From assembly GCA_947589135.1 (NCBI GenBank), contig CANPZT010000004.1, positions 1 through 32,162 of the forward strand: a DNA stretch of 32,162 bases. Reading direction: 5' to 3'. Below, in pieces: positions 20,800 through 30,521 of this stretch. Below the pieces are notes generated by a model that did not search any database, was not told the origin of the DNA, and saw only the letters and a list, made by a program, of their open reading frames with translations. Positions within the stretch are counted from its first letter, which is position 1, and every line of letters begins with the position of its first letter. Made by a program: the position numbers and the translations under genes. The stretch is from an uncultured Clostridia bacterium (GTDB taxonomy: Bacteria; Bacillota; Clostridia; TANB77; CAG-508).

Positions 20800-20934
20800 A
20801 TGAAAAGAACATTTCAACCAAAAAACAGACAAGAAAAAAGAGAACATGGTTTTATGAAAAGAATGAAAACTAGAGCAGGAAGAAATATATTAAAAGCAAG
20901 AAGAGCAAAAGGTAGAAGTAAATTAAGTGCTTAA
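20800..20934 (+). CDS. rpmH: 50S ribosomal protein L34
   Basis: 44 aa, [46 protein letters not shown] ttaggaggtg; below the length cutoff of the ORF track. Confidence 0.98.
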   Translation: MKRTFQPKNRQEKREHGFMKRMKTRAGRNILKARRAKGRSKLSA

Positions 20935-20971
20935 GTTTAAATATTAAATTGTGTATTAACTAATATAAAGT

Positions 20972-20997
20972 AAAGGCCGCAAAAGCGAGCCTTTTAT
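20972..20997 (+). terminator. Hairpin/attenuator between rpmH and rnpA
   Basis: AAAGGC-CGC-aaaa-GCG-a-GCCTTTTata. Confidence 0.6.
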
Positions 20998-21056
20998 ACA
21001 TAATTTAAAATAAAATTTTTCATTAAATCAAGCTATCTTTAAGGGAGAACTCAATA

Positions 21057-21410
21057 ATGAAAAAAACAAATATGTTAAAAAAAAATTATGAATATAAAAA
21101 TGTTTTATCAAAAGGAAAATATTATTCAGGTAAATATATAGAAGCTTTTATAAAGAAAAATAATAAAAATATAAATTTATTGGGAATTGCAATAGGAGTA
21201 AAAACAGCTAAAGCTGTGAGAAGAAACAATATAAAAAGATTAATAAGAGAAGCTTATCGAGATGTTGAAGATTATATATATACAGGATATAGTATAGTTC
21301 TTTTATGGAAAAAGAAATCAGATATAAAAGATGCAAATTTTAAAAACATAAAAGATGATTTTATAAAAATTTTTGATAAAGCAGAAATTTTGACAGAGGA
21401 TAATAAATGA
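21057..21410 (+). CDS. rnpA: Ribonuclease P protein component
   Basis: 117 aa; LGIAIGVKTAKAVRRNNIKRLIREAYR signature; follows rpmH. Confidence 0.96.
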   Translation: MKKTNMLKKNYEYKNVLSKGKYYSGKYIEAFIKKNNKNINLLGIAIGVKTAKAVRRNNIKRLIREAYRDVEDYIYTGYSIVLLWKKKSDIKDANFKNIKDDFIKIFDKAEILTEDNK

Positions 21411-21625
21411 AATCATTTTTGATATTATTAATAAACTTGTATCAAAAGTATATTTCATCATGGTTTGAAAGTAAAAATATACATTGCAAATATTACCCAA
21501 CTTGTTCTGAATATACTAAACAAGCAATTCAAAAGTATGGAGTAATAAAGGGTACAAAAAAAGGAATTATAAGAATTTTAAAATGTAATCCTTTTTCAAA
21601 AGGAGGATATGATCCTCTAAAATAA
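21407..21625 (+). CDS. yidD: Membrane protein insertion efficiency factor YidD
   Basis: 72 aa; LINLYQKYISSWFESKNIHCKYYPTCSEYTKQAIQKYG...RILKCNPFSKGGYDPL. Confidence 0.97.
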   Translation: MKSFLILLINLYQKYISSWFESKNIHCKYYPTCSEYTKQAIQKYGVIKGTKKGIIRILKCNPFSKGGYDPLK

Positions 21626-21643
21626 ACTTGGAGGAATGAATAT

Positions 21644-22522
21644 ATGTTTCAATTTTTTGCGAATATTTTTGGATACTTACTACAAATTTTATATAATTTA
21701 GTAAAAAACTATGGACTTGCAATTATTATATTTACAATAGTTATAAAACTAATATTATTACCATTATCAATAAAACAACAAAGAACAATGAAAAAAAGTT
21801 CGAAACTTCAAGAAAAAATGAAAACAATACAATTTAAATACAAAAATGATCCAGAAAAAATGAATCAAGAAATTATGAGTTTATATAAAACTGAAAATAT
21901 GAGCCCATTTAGTGGATGTTTAACAGCTATTATACAAATGTTATTATTATTATCAATATTTTATTTAGTAAGAAGCCCATTAACTTTTATGCAAAAAGTA
22001 CCAAGTGAAAGTCTTAATCATTATGTAGAACAGCTTCAAGAAGAAGGAAAAACAATTAGTAATGTATATCCTGAAATAGATTTAATTAGAGAGTATAGTT
22101 TATTAAAAGAAAAAAATCCAGAAGATAATAATGTAGATAAAATAGATTTAAAAATGAACTTTTTTGGTTTAGATTTAAGTAAGATACCACAACAAAATAT
22201 AACAGATTATACAGTTTATATTATACCAATTTTATATATTATATCTTCATTTATATCTATAAAAATTACAACAATAAATCAACAAAAAATGAATCAAGAA
22301 ACTAAAAAAACTGTAATAGATGGAGAAACAGGAGAAGAAGTAAAAGAAGACAATGAATTAGATGCAGTAATGCAAACAAATAAAATGATGTCTTGGATGA
22401 TGCCAATTATGTCTATATCAATTGCCTTCGTAGCACCTTTAGGATTAGCTTTATATTGGTTAGTAAATAATATATTAATGATAATTGAAAGATTAATAAT
22501 GGATAAGTTAATTAAAGACTAG
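21644..22522 (+). CDS. yidC: YidC/Oxa1 family membrane insertase
   Basis: YGLAIIIFTIVIKLILLPLSIKQQRTMKKSSKLQEKMKTIQFKYKNDPEKMNQEIMSLYK; C-terminal LALYWLVNNILMIIERLI. Confidence 0.97.
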   Translation: MFQFFANIFGYLLQILYNLVKNYGLAIIIFTIVIKLILLPLSIKQQRTMKKSSKLQEKMKTIQFKYKNDPEKMNQEIMSLYKTENMSPFSGCLTAIIQMLLLLSIFYLVRSPLTFMQKVPSESLNHYVEQLQEEGKTISNVYPEIDLIREYSLLKEKNPEDNNVDKIDLKMNFFGLDLSKIPQQNITDYTVYIIPILYIISSFISIKITTINQQKMNQETKKTVIDGETGEEVKEDNELDAVMQTNKMMSWMMPIMSISIAFVAPLGLALYWLVNNILMIIERLIMDKLIKD

Positions 22523-22535
22523 AGGAGGATATTAA

Positions 22536-23228
22536 ATGGAAAATAAAATTATTGCTGAAGGTAAAACAACAAATGAAGCAATAGAAAACGGATTAAAAAT
22601 TTTGAAAGTTTCAAAAAATAAGGTAAACATTAAAGTTTTAGAAAATGAAGATAAAAGAAGTTTTTTCAGTATTTTAGCACCAAGAGTAGTAAAAGTTGAA
22701 TTAACTCTAAAAGAAGAGAATAATGAAGGAAAAGAAGTAAAAATAAGAAAAGAAATAGAATTAACACCGGAAGAACAGGAAAAAGCTTTTGAAAATGTAG
22801 AAAAATTCATAAAAGAGTTTATTGAAAAATCATCAGGAAAAATTAATTATAACATAGAAAAAGAAAAAGAAGGATTAAGGGTAAACTTAAATAGTGATAA
22901 TATAGGATATTTAATAGGATATAGGGGAGAGACACTATATGCAATGCAAAACATATTATCAGCAATTGCAGGTAGAGGTATTGAAAATAGAGTTAGAGTA
23001 ATTCTAGATATAGAAGGATATAAAGAAAAGAGAGAAAAAGCACTTGAAGAACTAGCATTAAAAGTTGCAAAAACTGTTATAAGAACAGGAAAATCTATTA
23101 AATTAGAACCAATGAGAGCTTATGAAAGAAAGATTATTCATAGTAAGCTTCAAGAAAATGATAAAGTTGAAACAAATAGCGTTGGGGAAGAACCACATAG
23201 AAGAATTATAATTTCTTTAAAAAAATAA
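22536..23228 (+). CDS. jag: Jag/KhpB RNA-binding protein
   Basis: N-terminal Jag-N (AEGKTTNEAIENGLKIL), KH domain (IGYLIGYRGETLYAMQNILSA), R3H-like RAYERKIIHSKLQENDKVETNSVGEEPHRRIII. Confidence 0.95.
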   Translation: MENKIIAEGKTTNEAIENGLKILKVSKNKVNIKVLENEDKRSFFSILAPRVVKVELTLKEENNEGKEVKIRKEIELTPEEQEKAFENVEKFIKEFIEKSSGKINYNIEKEKEGLRVNLNSDNIGYLIGYRGETLYAMQNILSAIAGRGIENRVRVILDIEGYKEKREKALEELALKVAKTVIRTGKSIKLEPMRAYERKIIHSKLQENDKVETNSVGEEPHRRIIISLKK

Positions 23229-23371
23229 ATATTTAAAATAAAATCAGAGGTCAAAGGTCGGATTTTACTATTATTGTAATGTCTACTTTGGTCTTTTTTA
23301 TTAGTTTTTATTATTAATAAAATAAAAATATATAATTTTATATAATATAAAATAGAAAGAAAGGTGTGTAT

Positions 23372-24743
23372 ATGAGTACAATCGCGTCAATATCTACGGC
23401 ACCACGGAATAGGTGGAATAGGTATTATAAGAATGAGTGGAGAAGACTGTTTTAAAATCTTAGATAAAATATTCGAACCCAAAAATAATCAAAAAATAGA
23501 AGATATAAAAGGATATACTATAAAATATGGAATAATAAAAAATGGAGATAAAATAATTGATGAAGTATTAGTATCCTATTTTAAAAAGCCTAAAAGCTAT
23601 ACAACGGAAAATATGTGTGAAATTAATTCTCATGGTGGAAATATTATAGTGAAACAAATTTTAGAACTATGTTTAAGAAATGGTGCAGAACTTGCGGAAC
23701 CAGGAGAATTTACAAAAAGGGCATTCTTAAATGGAAGAATAGACTTGATTCAGGCAGAATCTGTAATTGATGTTATACACGCAAAATCTGAAAAAGAAGC
23801 TAATACAGGAATAAAACAATTAGAGGGTTGGCTATCGAAAGAAGTAGGACAAATAAAAAAAGAAATTATGGATGTCATGGTAAATATAGAAGTTGCAATA
23901 GATTATCCAGAATATGATGTAGATGATGTTACAATAAATCAAATAACAGATATGCTAAATAATGTAGAAGATAGATTGTTGAAATTAGAAAGAAGTTTTG
24001 ATAGTGGTAAGATTATAAAAGAAGGAATTAAAACAGCTATTATAGGGAAACCGAACGTAGGGAAATCATCACTTTTAAATGCTATTTTAAAACAAGAAAG
24101 AGCAATTGTTACGGAATATGAGGGAACAACAAGAGATACAATAGAGGAATTTGTAAATATTAATGGAATACCTCTAAAGCTAGTAGACACAGCGGGAATA
24201 AGGGATGCAAAAGATGAAGTTGAAAAAATAGGAATTAATAAATCAAAGGAAATTGCAAGCGAAGCTGATTTAGTAATTGCAATTTTTGATAGTACAAAAG
24301 AATTATCAAAAGAAGATAAAGAAATATTAGAAATTGCAAAAAATAAAAATACAATCATTTTATTAAATAAGATAGATTTACAAAGCAAAATAGATGAAAA
24401 TAATGAATTATTGAAAAAGGCAACTAAATCGATTATAAAAATTTCAGCATTAAATCATATCGGAATAGAAGATTTATACGAAGAAATATCTAAAATGTTT
24501 AATTTAAATGAAATTAATTTTGATAATGATTTAATAATTACCAATGTAAGACATAAAAATTTAATTTCAAAATCAATTGAAAATGTTGAAAAAACAAAAG
24601 AGTCAATTCAAAACAATATGCCATTAGATATTATTGCTATTTCTATTAAAGATATTTTAGAAGATTTGGCTAATATAACAGGAGAAATAGTAACTGAAGA
24701 TATTATTAATGAAATATTTGCTAAGTTCTGTTTAGGAAAGTAA
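23372..24743 (+). CDS. mnmE: tRNA uridine-5-carboxymethylaminomethyl GTPase MnmE, read through a +1 frameshift at CGG 23405-23407
   Basis: ATG 23372 (SD aaaggtg) gives MSTIASISTAP-CGG; the +1 frame gives GIGGIGIIRMSGEDCFKILDKIFEP... with IIGKPNVGKSSLLNAIL and a C-terminal FCLGK. The ORF-track start at 23433 omits the true N-terminus. Confidence 0.93.
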
Positions 24744-25195
24744 ATAAAAACAACGAAAATCCAAAATAAAGCGATTTAATATTAAGACAATATAACTAAT
24801 AGAAATAAAATAAAAATCAAAATAAAAGGATTTTGAAAAAAATAAATTGATGCTAGTTTTTATATAATAATTAAAAAAATAATAAAATTTAAAGTAACAT
24901 ATTTTTAGTATGAAATATAATGAGATAAAATAAAAAACTATAAATTGATAACAAACAAAAGATAAATCTACATAACATCAAAAACATATAAGTAAAAATT
25001 TATTTAAAGACTTTAAAAATTAAAAATAATAGATAAAATATATGATAATGTAAAGATAAAGATAAAAATATAATTATAAATATACTAAAACTTAAAAGTA
25101 AATATATAAATATTTGTTACAAAAAACGACTATTCTTGTTTCACAAGGAAAAACAAGAAAAAGAAGAAACAAATAAAAAAAGAAAGGAATAAAAA

Positions 25196-27086
25196 ATGAG
25201 TTATATAGCAGGAGAATACGATGTAGCTGTGGTAGGGGCAGGACATGCTGGATGTGAAGCAGCATTAGCAGCTGCAAGATTAGGAATGAAAACACTAATA
25301 TTTTCAATTAGTTTAGAAGCTATTGCAAATATGCCTTGTAATCCACACATAGGAGGAAGCTCAAAAGGCCATCTTGTAAGAGAAATAGATGCATTAGGTG
25401 GAGAAATGGCAAAAAATATTGATAAAACAATGATACAAATAAAAATGTTAAATACATCAAAAGGACCAGCTGTTCATTCTTTAAGGGCACAGGCCGATAG
25501 AAAAAAATATCAAGCTGAAATGAAACACGTCTTAGAAAAACAAGAAAATCTTGAAGTAAAACAGGGAGAAATTGTTAATATAGAAATTAAAGATGGTAAA
25601 GTTGTTTCACTAGAAACAGATGTAGGAGCAATTTATAAGGTAAAAACAATAATATTGGCAACAGGTACTTATTTAAAGGGAAAAATATTTATTGGTGAAT
25701 ATTCAAAAGAAAGTGGACCAGATGGTGTAGCTGCTGCAAATAAATTATCAGAATGTTTGAAGAAAATAGGAATTGATTTAGTAAGATTTAAAACAGGCAC
25801 ACCAGCTAGAATTAATAGAAGAAGTATTGATTTTAGTAAAATGGAAATACAAAAAGGGGATAAAGGAATAGAAGCTTTTTCTTTTGAGAATGAATCAAAA
25901 GATTTTGAACAAGTAGATTGTTATTTAACTTATACAAATGAAGAAACTCATAAAATTATAAGAGAAAATTTGCATAGGTCCCCTTTATATGCTGGAATGA
26001 TTGAAGGCACAGGACCTAGATATTGCCCTTCAATAGAAGATAAAGTAGTAAGATTTAGTGACAAACCAAGACATCAAGCGTTTGTAGAGCCAATTGGATT
26101 AGATACAGAAGAAATGTACATACAAGGAATGAGTTCTTCTTTGCCAGAAGATGTACAAATAGCTTTGTATCATACCATTCCAGGATTAGAAAAAGCAGAA
26201 TTTACAAGACCTGCTTATGCAATAGAATATGATTGCATAGATCCATCTAATTTAAAATTATCTTTAGAATATAGAGGAATAGAAGGGCTATTTATGGCAG
26301 GACAAATTAATCGGAACTTCTGGATATGAAGAAGCTGCATGTCAAGGACTTATTGCTGGTATTAATGCAGCTCAAAAAATAAAAGGAAAAGAACCTGTTA
26401 TTTTAGATAGAACTCAAGGATATATAGGAGTATTAATTGATGATATTGTTACAAAAGGAACAAACGAGCCATATAGAATGATGACATCTAGAGCAGAATA
26501 TAGACTTCTTTTAAGACAAGACAATGCAGATTTAAGACTAACAGAAATAGGACACGAAATAGGTTTAATTTCAGAAGAAAGATATCAAAAATTCAAGCAA
26601 AAAAGACAAAATATAGAAAATGAAGTAAAAAGGTTAAAAGAATTAACAGTAAAACCAACAGAAAAAGTAAACAAGCTATTAAAATTAAAAGGTACTTCAG
26701 AACTAACAACAGGAACTAAAATGGCAGAATTATTAAAAAGAACAGAATTAGATTATGAAACATTAGAAAAAATAGATTCAGAGAGGCCTGCACTTACAAG
26801 GCAAGAGAGAGAAGAAGTAGAAATTCAAATTAAATATGAAGGATATATCAAAATGCAGGAAGCACAAGTGGAAAAATTTAAAAAACTTGAAACAAAATTG
26901 TTACCAGAGGAACTTGATTATGAAAAAATTAAAGGAATTAGTTTAGAAGCAAGACAAAAATTAAATAAATATAAACCTCGTTCAATAGGACAAGCTTCTA
27001 GAATATCAGGAGTTTCTCCAGCCGATATATCAGTACTTTTAGTTTACTTACAACAATTAAATGGTGAAAGGAAGAATAATGGATAA
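25196..27086 (+). CDS. mnmG: tRNA uridine-5-carboxymethylaminomethyl modification enzyme MnmG (GidA), read through a +1 frameshift at CGG 26312-26314
   Basis: Zero frame: [23 protein letters not shown]...[19 protein letters not shown]. +1 frame: [77 protein letters not shown]... to 27086. Confidence 0.95.
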
Positions 27087-27801
27087 AAAAGAATTTGAAA
27101 AGATATTTAAAGAATATGCTAAGAATTTAAATATAGAAATTAATAATGAGCAAATAGAAAATTTTTATCAATATATGAATCTTTTATTAGAGTGGAATCA
27201 AAAGATGAATTTAACAGCTATTACAGATTATAAAGAGATAATACTAAAACATTTTATAGACTCTTTAACAATTGAAAATAATATTGAAAAAGGAAGTTAT
27301 TTAGTTGATATTGGAACAGGAGCAGGATTTCCTGGAATACCATTAAAAATTGTAAGAAAAGACATAAAAGTAGTTTTAGTAGATTCTTTGAATAAAAGAG
27401 TACAATTTCTAAAAGAGGTAATTAGAAAATTAGGATTAAATGAGATAGAAGCAATTCATGCAAGAGCAGAGGAGTTTGGAAAGAACAAAAAATACAGAGA
27501 AACTTTTGATATATCAACATCAAGGGCAGTAGCCAATATGTCTACTCTATCAGAATATATGATACCTTTAGTTAAAGTAAATGGAAAGTGTATTTATATG
27601 AAGGGAAAAGAGATAGAAAAAGAATTAGAAGATGCAAAAAATGCTATTCAAATATTAGGAGGAAAAATTATAGAAAGAAAGGAATTTAAATTAATAGATG
27701 ATGATATAAATAGAAATATTATTATTGTTTCTAAAGAAAAAGCTACTCCATCTAAATATCCTAGAAAACCTGGAATGCCAGCTAAAGAGCCAATTAAGTA
27801 G
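27079..27801 (+). CDS. rsmG: 16S rRNA (guanine-N7) methyltransferase RsmG
   Basis: [46 protein letters not shown]-terminal [14 protein letters not shown]; start ATG 27079 after gaaaggaag. Confidence 0.97.
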   Translation: MDKKEFEKIFKEYAKNLNIEINNEQIENFYQYMNLLLEWNQKMNLTAITDYKEIILKHFIDSLTIENNIEKGSYLVDIGTGAGFPGIPLKIVRKDIKVVLVDSLNKRVQFLKEVIRKLGLNEIEAIHARAEEFGKNKKYRETFDISTSRAVANMSTLSEYMIPLVKVNGKCIYMKGKEIEKELEDAKNAIQILGGKIIERKEFKLIDDDINRNIIIVSKEKATPSKYPRKPGMPAKEPIK

Positions 27802-27809
27802 ATTATATT

Positions 27810-27995
27810 AGAGTTAATAAATAAAAAACAGATAAGATGTTATGATGAAAAGTATTTCGTAATTAGTAAATGTTAAGAAATATTTTAGGAGAATCTCAAA
27901 CTTGCTTTGAGAGGTGCCTAAAATATTTCATTACAGTTACTATTAGAAATAGCTTGACAAAATAACATCTTATCTGTTTTTTATTTATTAACTCT
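27810..27995. repeat. Long nested inverted repeat with perfect 34-bp arms (MITE-like or giant hairpin)
   Basis: AGAGTTAATAAATAAAAAACAGATAAGATGTTAT (27810-27843) vs ATAACATCTTATCTGTTTTTTATTTATTAACTCT (27962-27995); inner GAAATATTTTAGG (27877-27889)/CCTAAAATATTTC (27917-27929); apical CTCAAA-cttgc-TTTGAG. Confidence 0.92.
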
Positions 27996-28234
27996 GTTTA
28001 TTAATTTAGATTATTTTTTGTTCCATGAAGAAGATAATAGACCATATTTTTATAAGATTACTGAATAATAGATTATATAAATATAAACAATTTTTATTTT
28101 TATAATAAAATTGATGAAAAAAATTGCAAACTTTTGAAAATTCATTGACTTTTTACTAATATTTTTATATTATATGAATATAAAAAACAAACAAACTAAT
28201 AAGTAAAAATTAACTTAAAATGGAGGCAATAAAA

Positions 28235-29023
28235 TTGGGAAAAGTAATATCAGTAGCAAATCAAAAAGGTGGAGTTGGAAAAACAACAACAACAGTAAAT
28301 TTAAGCAGTATATTAGCAAAGAAAAATAAGAAAGTACTTTTAATAGATGCAGACCCACAAGGAAATGCAACAAGTGGATTAGGAGTAGAAAAAGAAAATC
28401 AATTTTCTACTTATGACATTCTAGTAAATGATATAGAAATAAAAGATGTAATCCAAGATACAATGCTTAAAAATTTAAAAGTATGTCCAGCAAATATGAA
28501 TTTAGCTGGAGCAGAGGTAGAATTAGTATCTATGATGTCAAGAGAGCAGAGATTAAAAGAAAAGTTAGATATTATTAAAGACGAATTTGATTACATTTTT
28601 ATAGATTGTCCTCCATCACTAGGATTAATCACATTAAATGCATTTACAGCATCAGATAGTGTATTAATACCTGTACAATGTGAATATTTTGCATTAGAAG
28701 GATTAGGACAACTATTAAATACAATTAATTTAGTAAAAAAACACCTAAATAGAGATATTCAAATAGAAGGTGCATTACTTACAATGTATGATATTAGAAC
28801 AAACCTTTCAAACCAAGTAGTAAAAGAAGTAAAGAAATATTTTAACAACAAAGTTTATAAAACAGTTATACCAAGAAATGTAAGACTAAGTGAAGCACCA
28901 AGTTATGGAATGCCAATTATTGAGTATGATGCAAAATCAAAAGGTGCAAAGAGTTATGCAAAATTTGCAAAAGAGTTCCTATTGATGAATGAGGAAAAAA
29001 AAGCAAAACATATGATTCAATAA
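28235..29023 (+). CDS. parA: Chromosome partitioning ATPase ParA/Soj
   Basis: VISVANQKGGVGKTTTTVNLSSILAKKNKKVLLIDADPQGNATSGLG; TTG 28235 sits 8 nt after ggagg (ORF-track ATG 28220 is inside the SD region). Confidence 0.96.
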   Translation: MGKVISVANQKGGVGKTTTTVNLSSILAKKNKKVLLIDADPQGNATSGLGVEKENQFSTYDILVNDIEIKDVIQDTMLKNLKVCPANMNLAGAEVELVSMMSREQRLKEKLDIIKDEFDYIFIDCPPSLGLITLNAFTASDSVLIPVQCEYFALEGLGQLLNTINLVKKHLNRDIQIEGALLTMYDIRTNLSNQVVKEVKKYFNNKVYKTVIPRNVRLSEAPSYGMPIIEYDAKSKGAKSYAKFAKEFLLMNEEKKAKHMIQ

Positions 29024-29125
29024 AAAATTATTTTTAAATAAATGTAATAAAATATAAAAGTATAGTGTTATCAAAAGGATAAACATTCTGTACATAAAAT
29101 AGTGTAGAAGGGAGAGTTATAGAAA

Positions 29126-29965
29126 ATGGCTAAAATGACAGGATTAGGAAAAGGGTTAGATGCTTTATTTGGACCAGCTCCAGAAGAGGAACAAGCAAAA
29201 GAAAATGATACATTAAGGAATTTAAAAATTACAGAGGTAGAACCAAATAGAGAACAACCAAGAAAAAACTTTGATCAAGAAGCATTAGAAGAATTATCAG
29301 AATCAATAAAAGAATATGGATTAATTCAACCAATTGTTGTTACAAAAAAAGATGGATATTATAGTATTATTGCCGGAGAGAGAAGATGGAGAGCATCTAA
29401 AATGGCTGGACTAAAAGAAATTCCAGCAATTATTAGAGAAGATGATGAAAAAATAAATTCAGAAATATCTTTAATAGAAAATATGCAAAGAGAAGATTTA
29501 AACCCTTATGAAAAAGCTTTAGGAATAAGAACTTTGATAGACAATTATGGGTTATCACAAGAAGAAGTTGCTAAAAAGCTAGGGAAAGGAAGAAGTACAA
29601 TAGCAAACTGGGTAAGAGTATTAAACCTAGAAGAACGAGTTTTAGAAATGGCTAAAAATGGAAAGCTAACGGAAGGACATTGTAAAGCATTGCTTGCTAT
29701 TACAGATCCAGAAAAACAATATCAGACTGCAATACAAATGCTAGAAAGAGGAGAAACCGTTAGGCAGATAGAAAAAAAAGCAAAAAGAAAAGAAACAAAA
29801 GAAGAACAAAAAAGAAATCATATTTTATATAAGAGTATAGAAGATAATTTTCAAAGTTTTTTCGGAACAAAAGTTAAATTAGATGCAGGAAAACGTAGAG
29901 GAAAAATTATTATAGAATATACTTCTAATGATGATTTAGAAAGAATTTTGGGTTTAATTAAATAA
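29126..29965 (+). CDS. parB: ParB/Spo0J chromosome partitioning protein
   Basis: TGLGKGLDALFG, EPNREQPRKNFDQEALEELSESIKEYGLIQPIVV, YSIIAGERRWRASKMAG, HTH region LSQEEVAKKLGKGRSTIANWVRVL. Confidence 0.97.
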   Translation: MAKMTGLGKGLDALFGPAPEEEQAKENDTLRNLKITEVEPNREQPRKNFDQEALEELSESIKEYGLIQPIVVTKKDGYYSIIAGERRWRASKMAGLKEIPAIIREDDEKINSEISLIENMQREDLNPYEKALGIRTLIDNYGLSQEEVAKKLGKGRSTIANWVRVLNLEERVLEMAKNGKLTEGHCKALLAITDPEKQYQTAIQMLERGETVRQIEKKAKRKETKEEQKRNHILYKSIEDNFQSFFGTKVKLDAGKRRGKIIIEYTSNDDLERILGLIK

Positions 29966-30014
29966 TTATAATTAAAAATAATGAATAAAAATTAAAGCGA
30001 AAGAGAGTGATATA

Positions 30015-30515
30015 ATGGAGAGTTTTTTACAAATATTAAGAACAGATATATTTTTAGTAACTTTGTTTTGTATAAATATTATATTATTAATAGCTTTTAT
30101 AATTAACATTATAAAATTTTCAAAATTAAATAAAAAATATGAAAATTTCATAAAAAAAGTAGGAAATGGCAAGAATATAGAAGAAGACTTAGAAAATTAT
30201 ATGTATAAAGTAAAAAAAGTAGAAGAGCAAAATGCAAAAAATGCTGGAGATATAAAAGAAATTGAAAATAATATAGCAAAGTGTATTCAAAAAGTAGGAA
30301 TGGTTAGATATAGTGCATTCCAAGATACAGGAAGTGATTTAAGCTTTGCACTTGCATTATTAGATAATGAAAATAATGGAATAGTATTGAATGGAATATA
30401 TTCTAGAGAAATGTCTAATATTTATGCAAAACCAATTGAAAAAGGAACATCATCATACACATTATCTGAGGAAGAAAAGAAAGCACTTGAAAAAGCTAAA
30501 ATAAAAGAAGGGTAA
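30015..30515 (+). CDS. DUF4446 family protein
   Basis: Single N-terminal TM helix, VGMVRYSAFQDTGSDLSFALALLDNENNGIVLNGIYSRE motif; position after parB is typical. Confidence 0.88.
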   Translation: MESFLQILRTDIFLVTLFCINIILLIAFIINIIKFSKLNKKYENFIKKVGNGKNIEEDLENYMYKVKKVEEQNAKNAGDIKEIENNIAKCIQKVGMVRYSAFQDTGSDLSFALALLDNENNGIVLNGIYSREMSNIYAKPIEKGTSSYTLSEEEKKALEKAKIKEG

Positions 30516-30521
30516 AATTTT

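Noticed and set aside
23238-23300. Regulatory hairpin/riboswitch upstream of mnmE (gaggtcaaaggtcgg...tactttggtctttttt)
   Set aside because: Complementarity is imperfect and I recognise no riboswitch class; probably just the jag terminator region.
23939-24388. ORF 23939-24388 (-) inside mnmE, and other antisense ORFs (7330, 8435, 14666, 19802, 22532, 29972)
   Set aside because: Fully antisense to confidently identified conserved genes.
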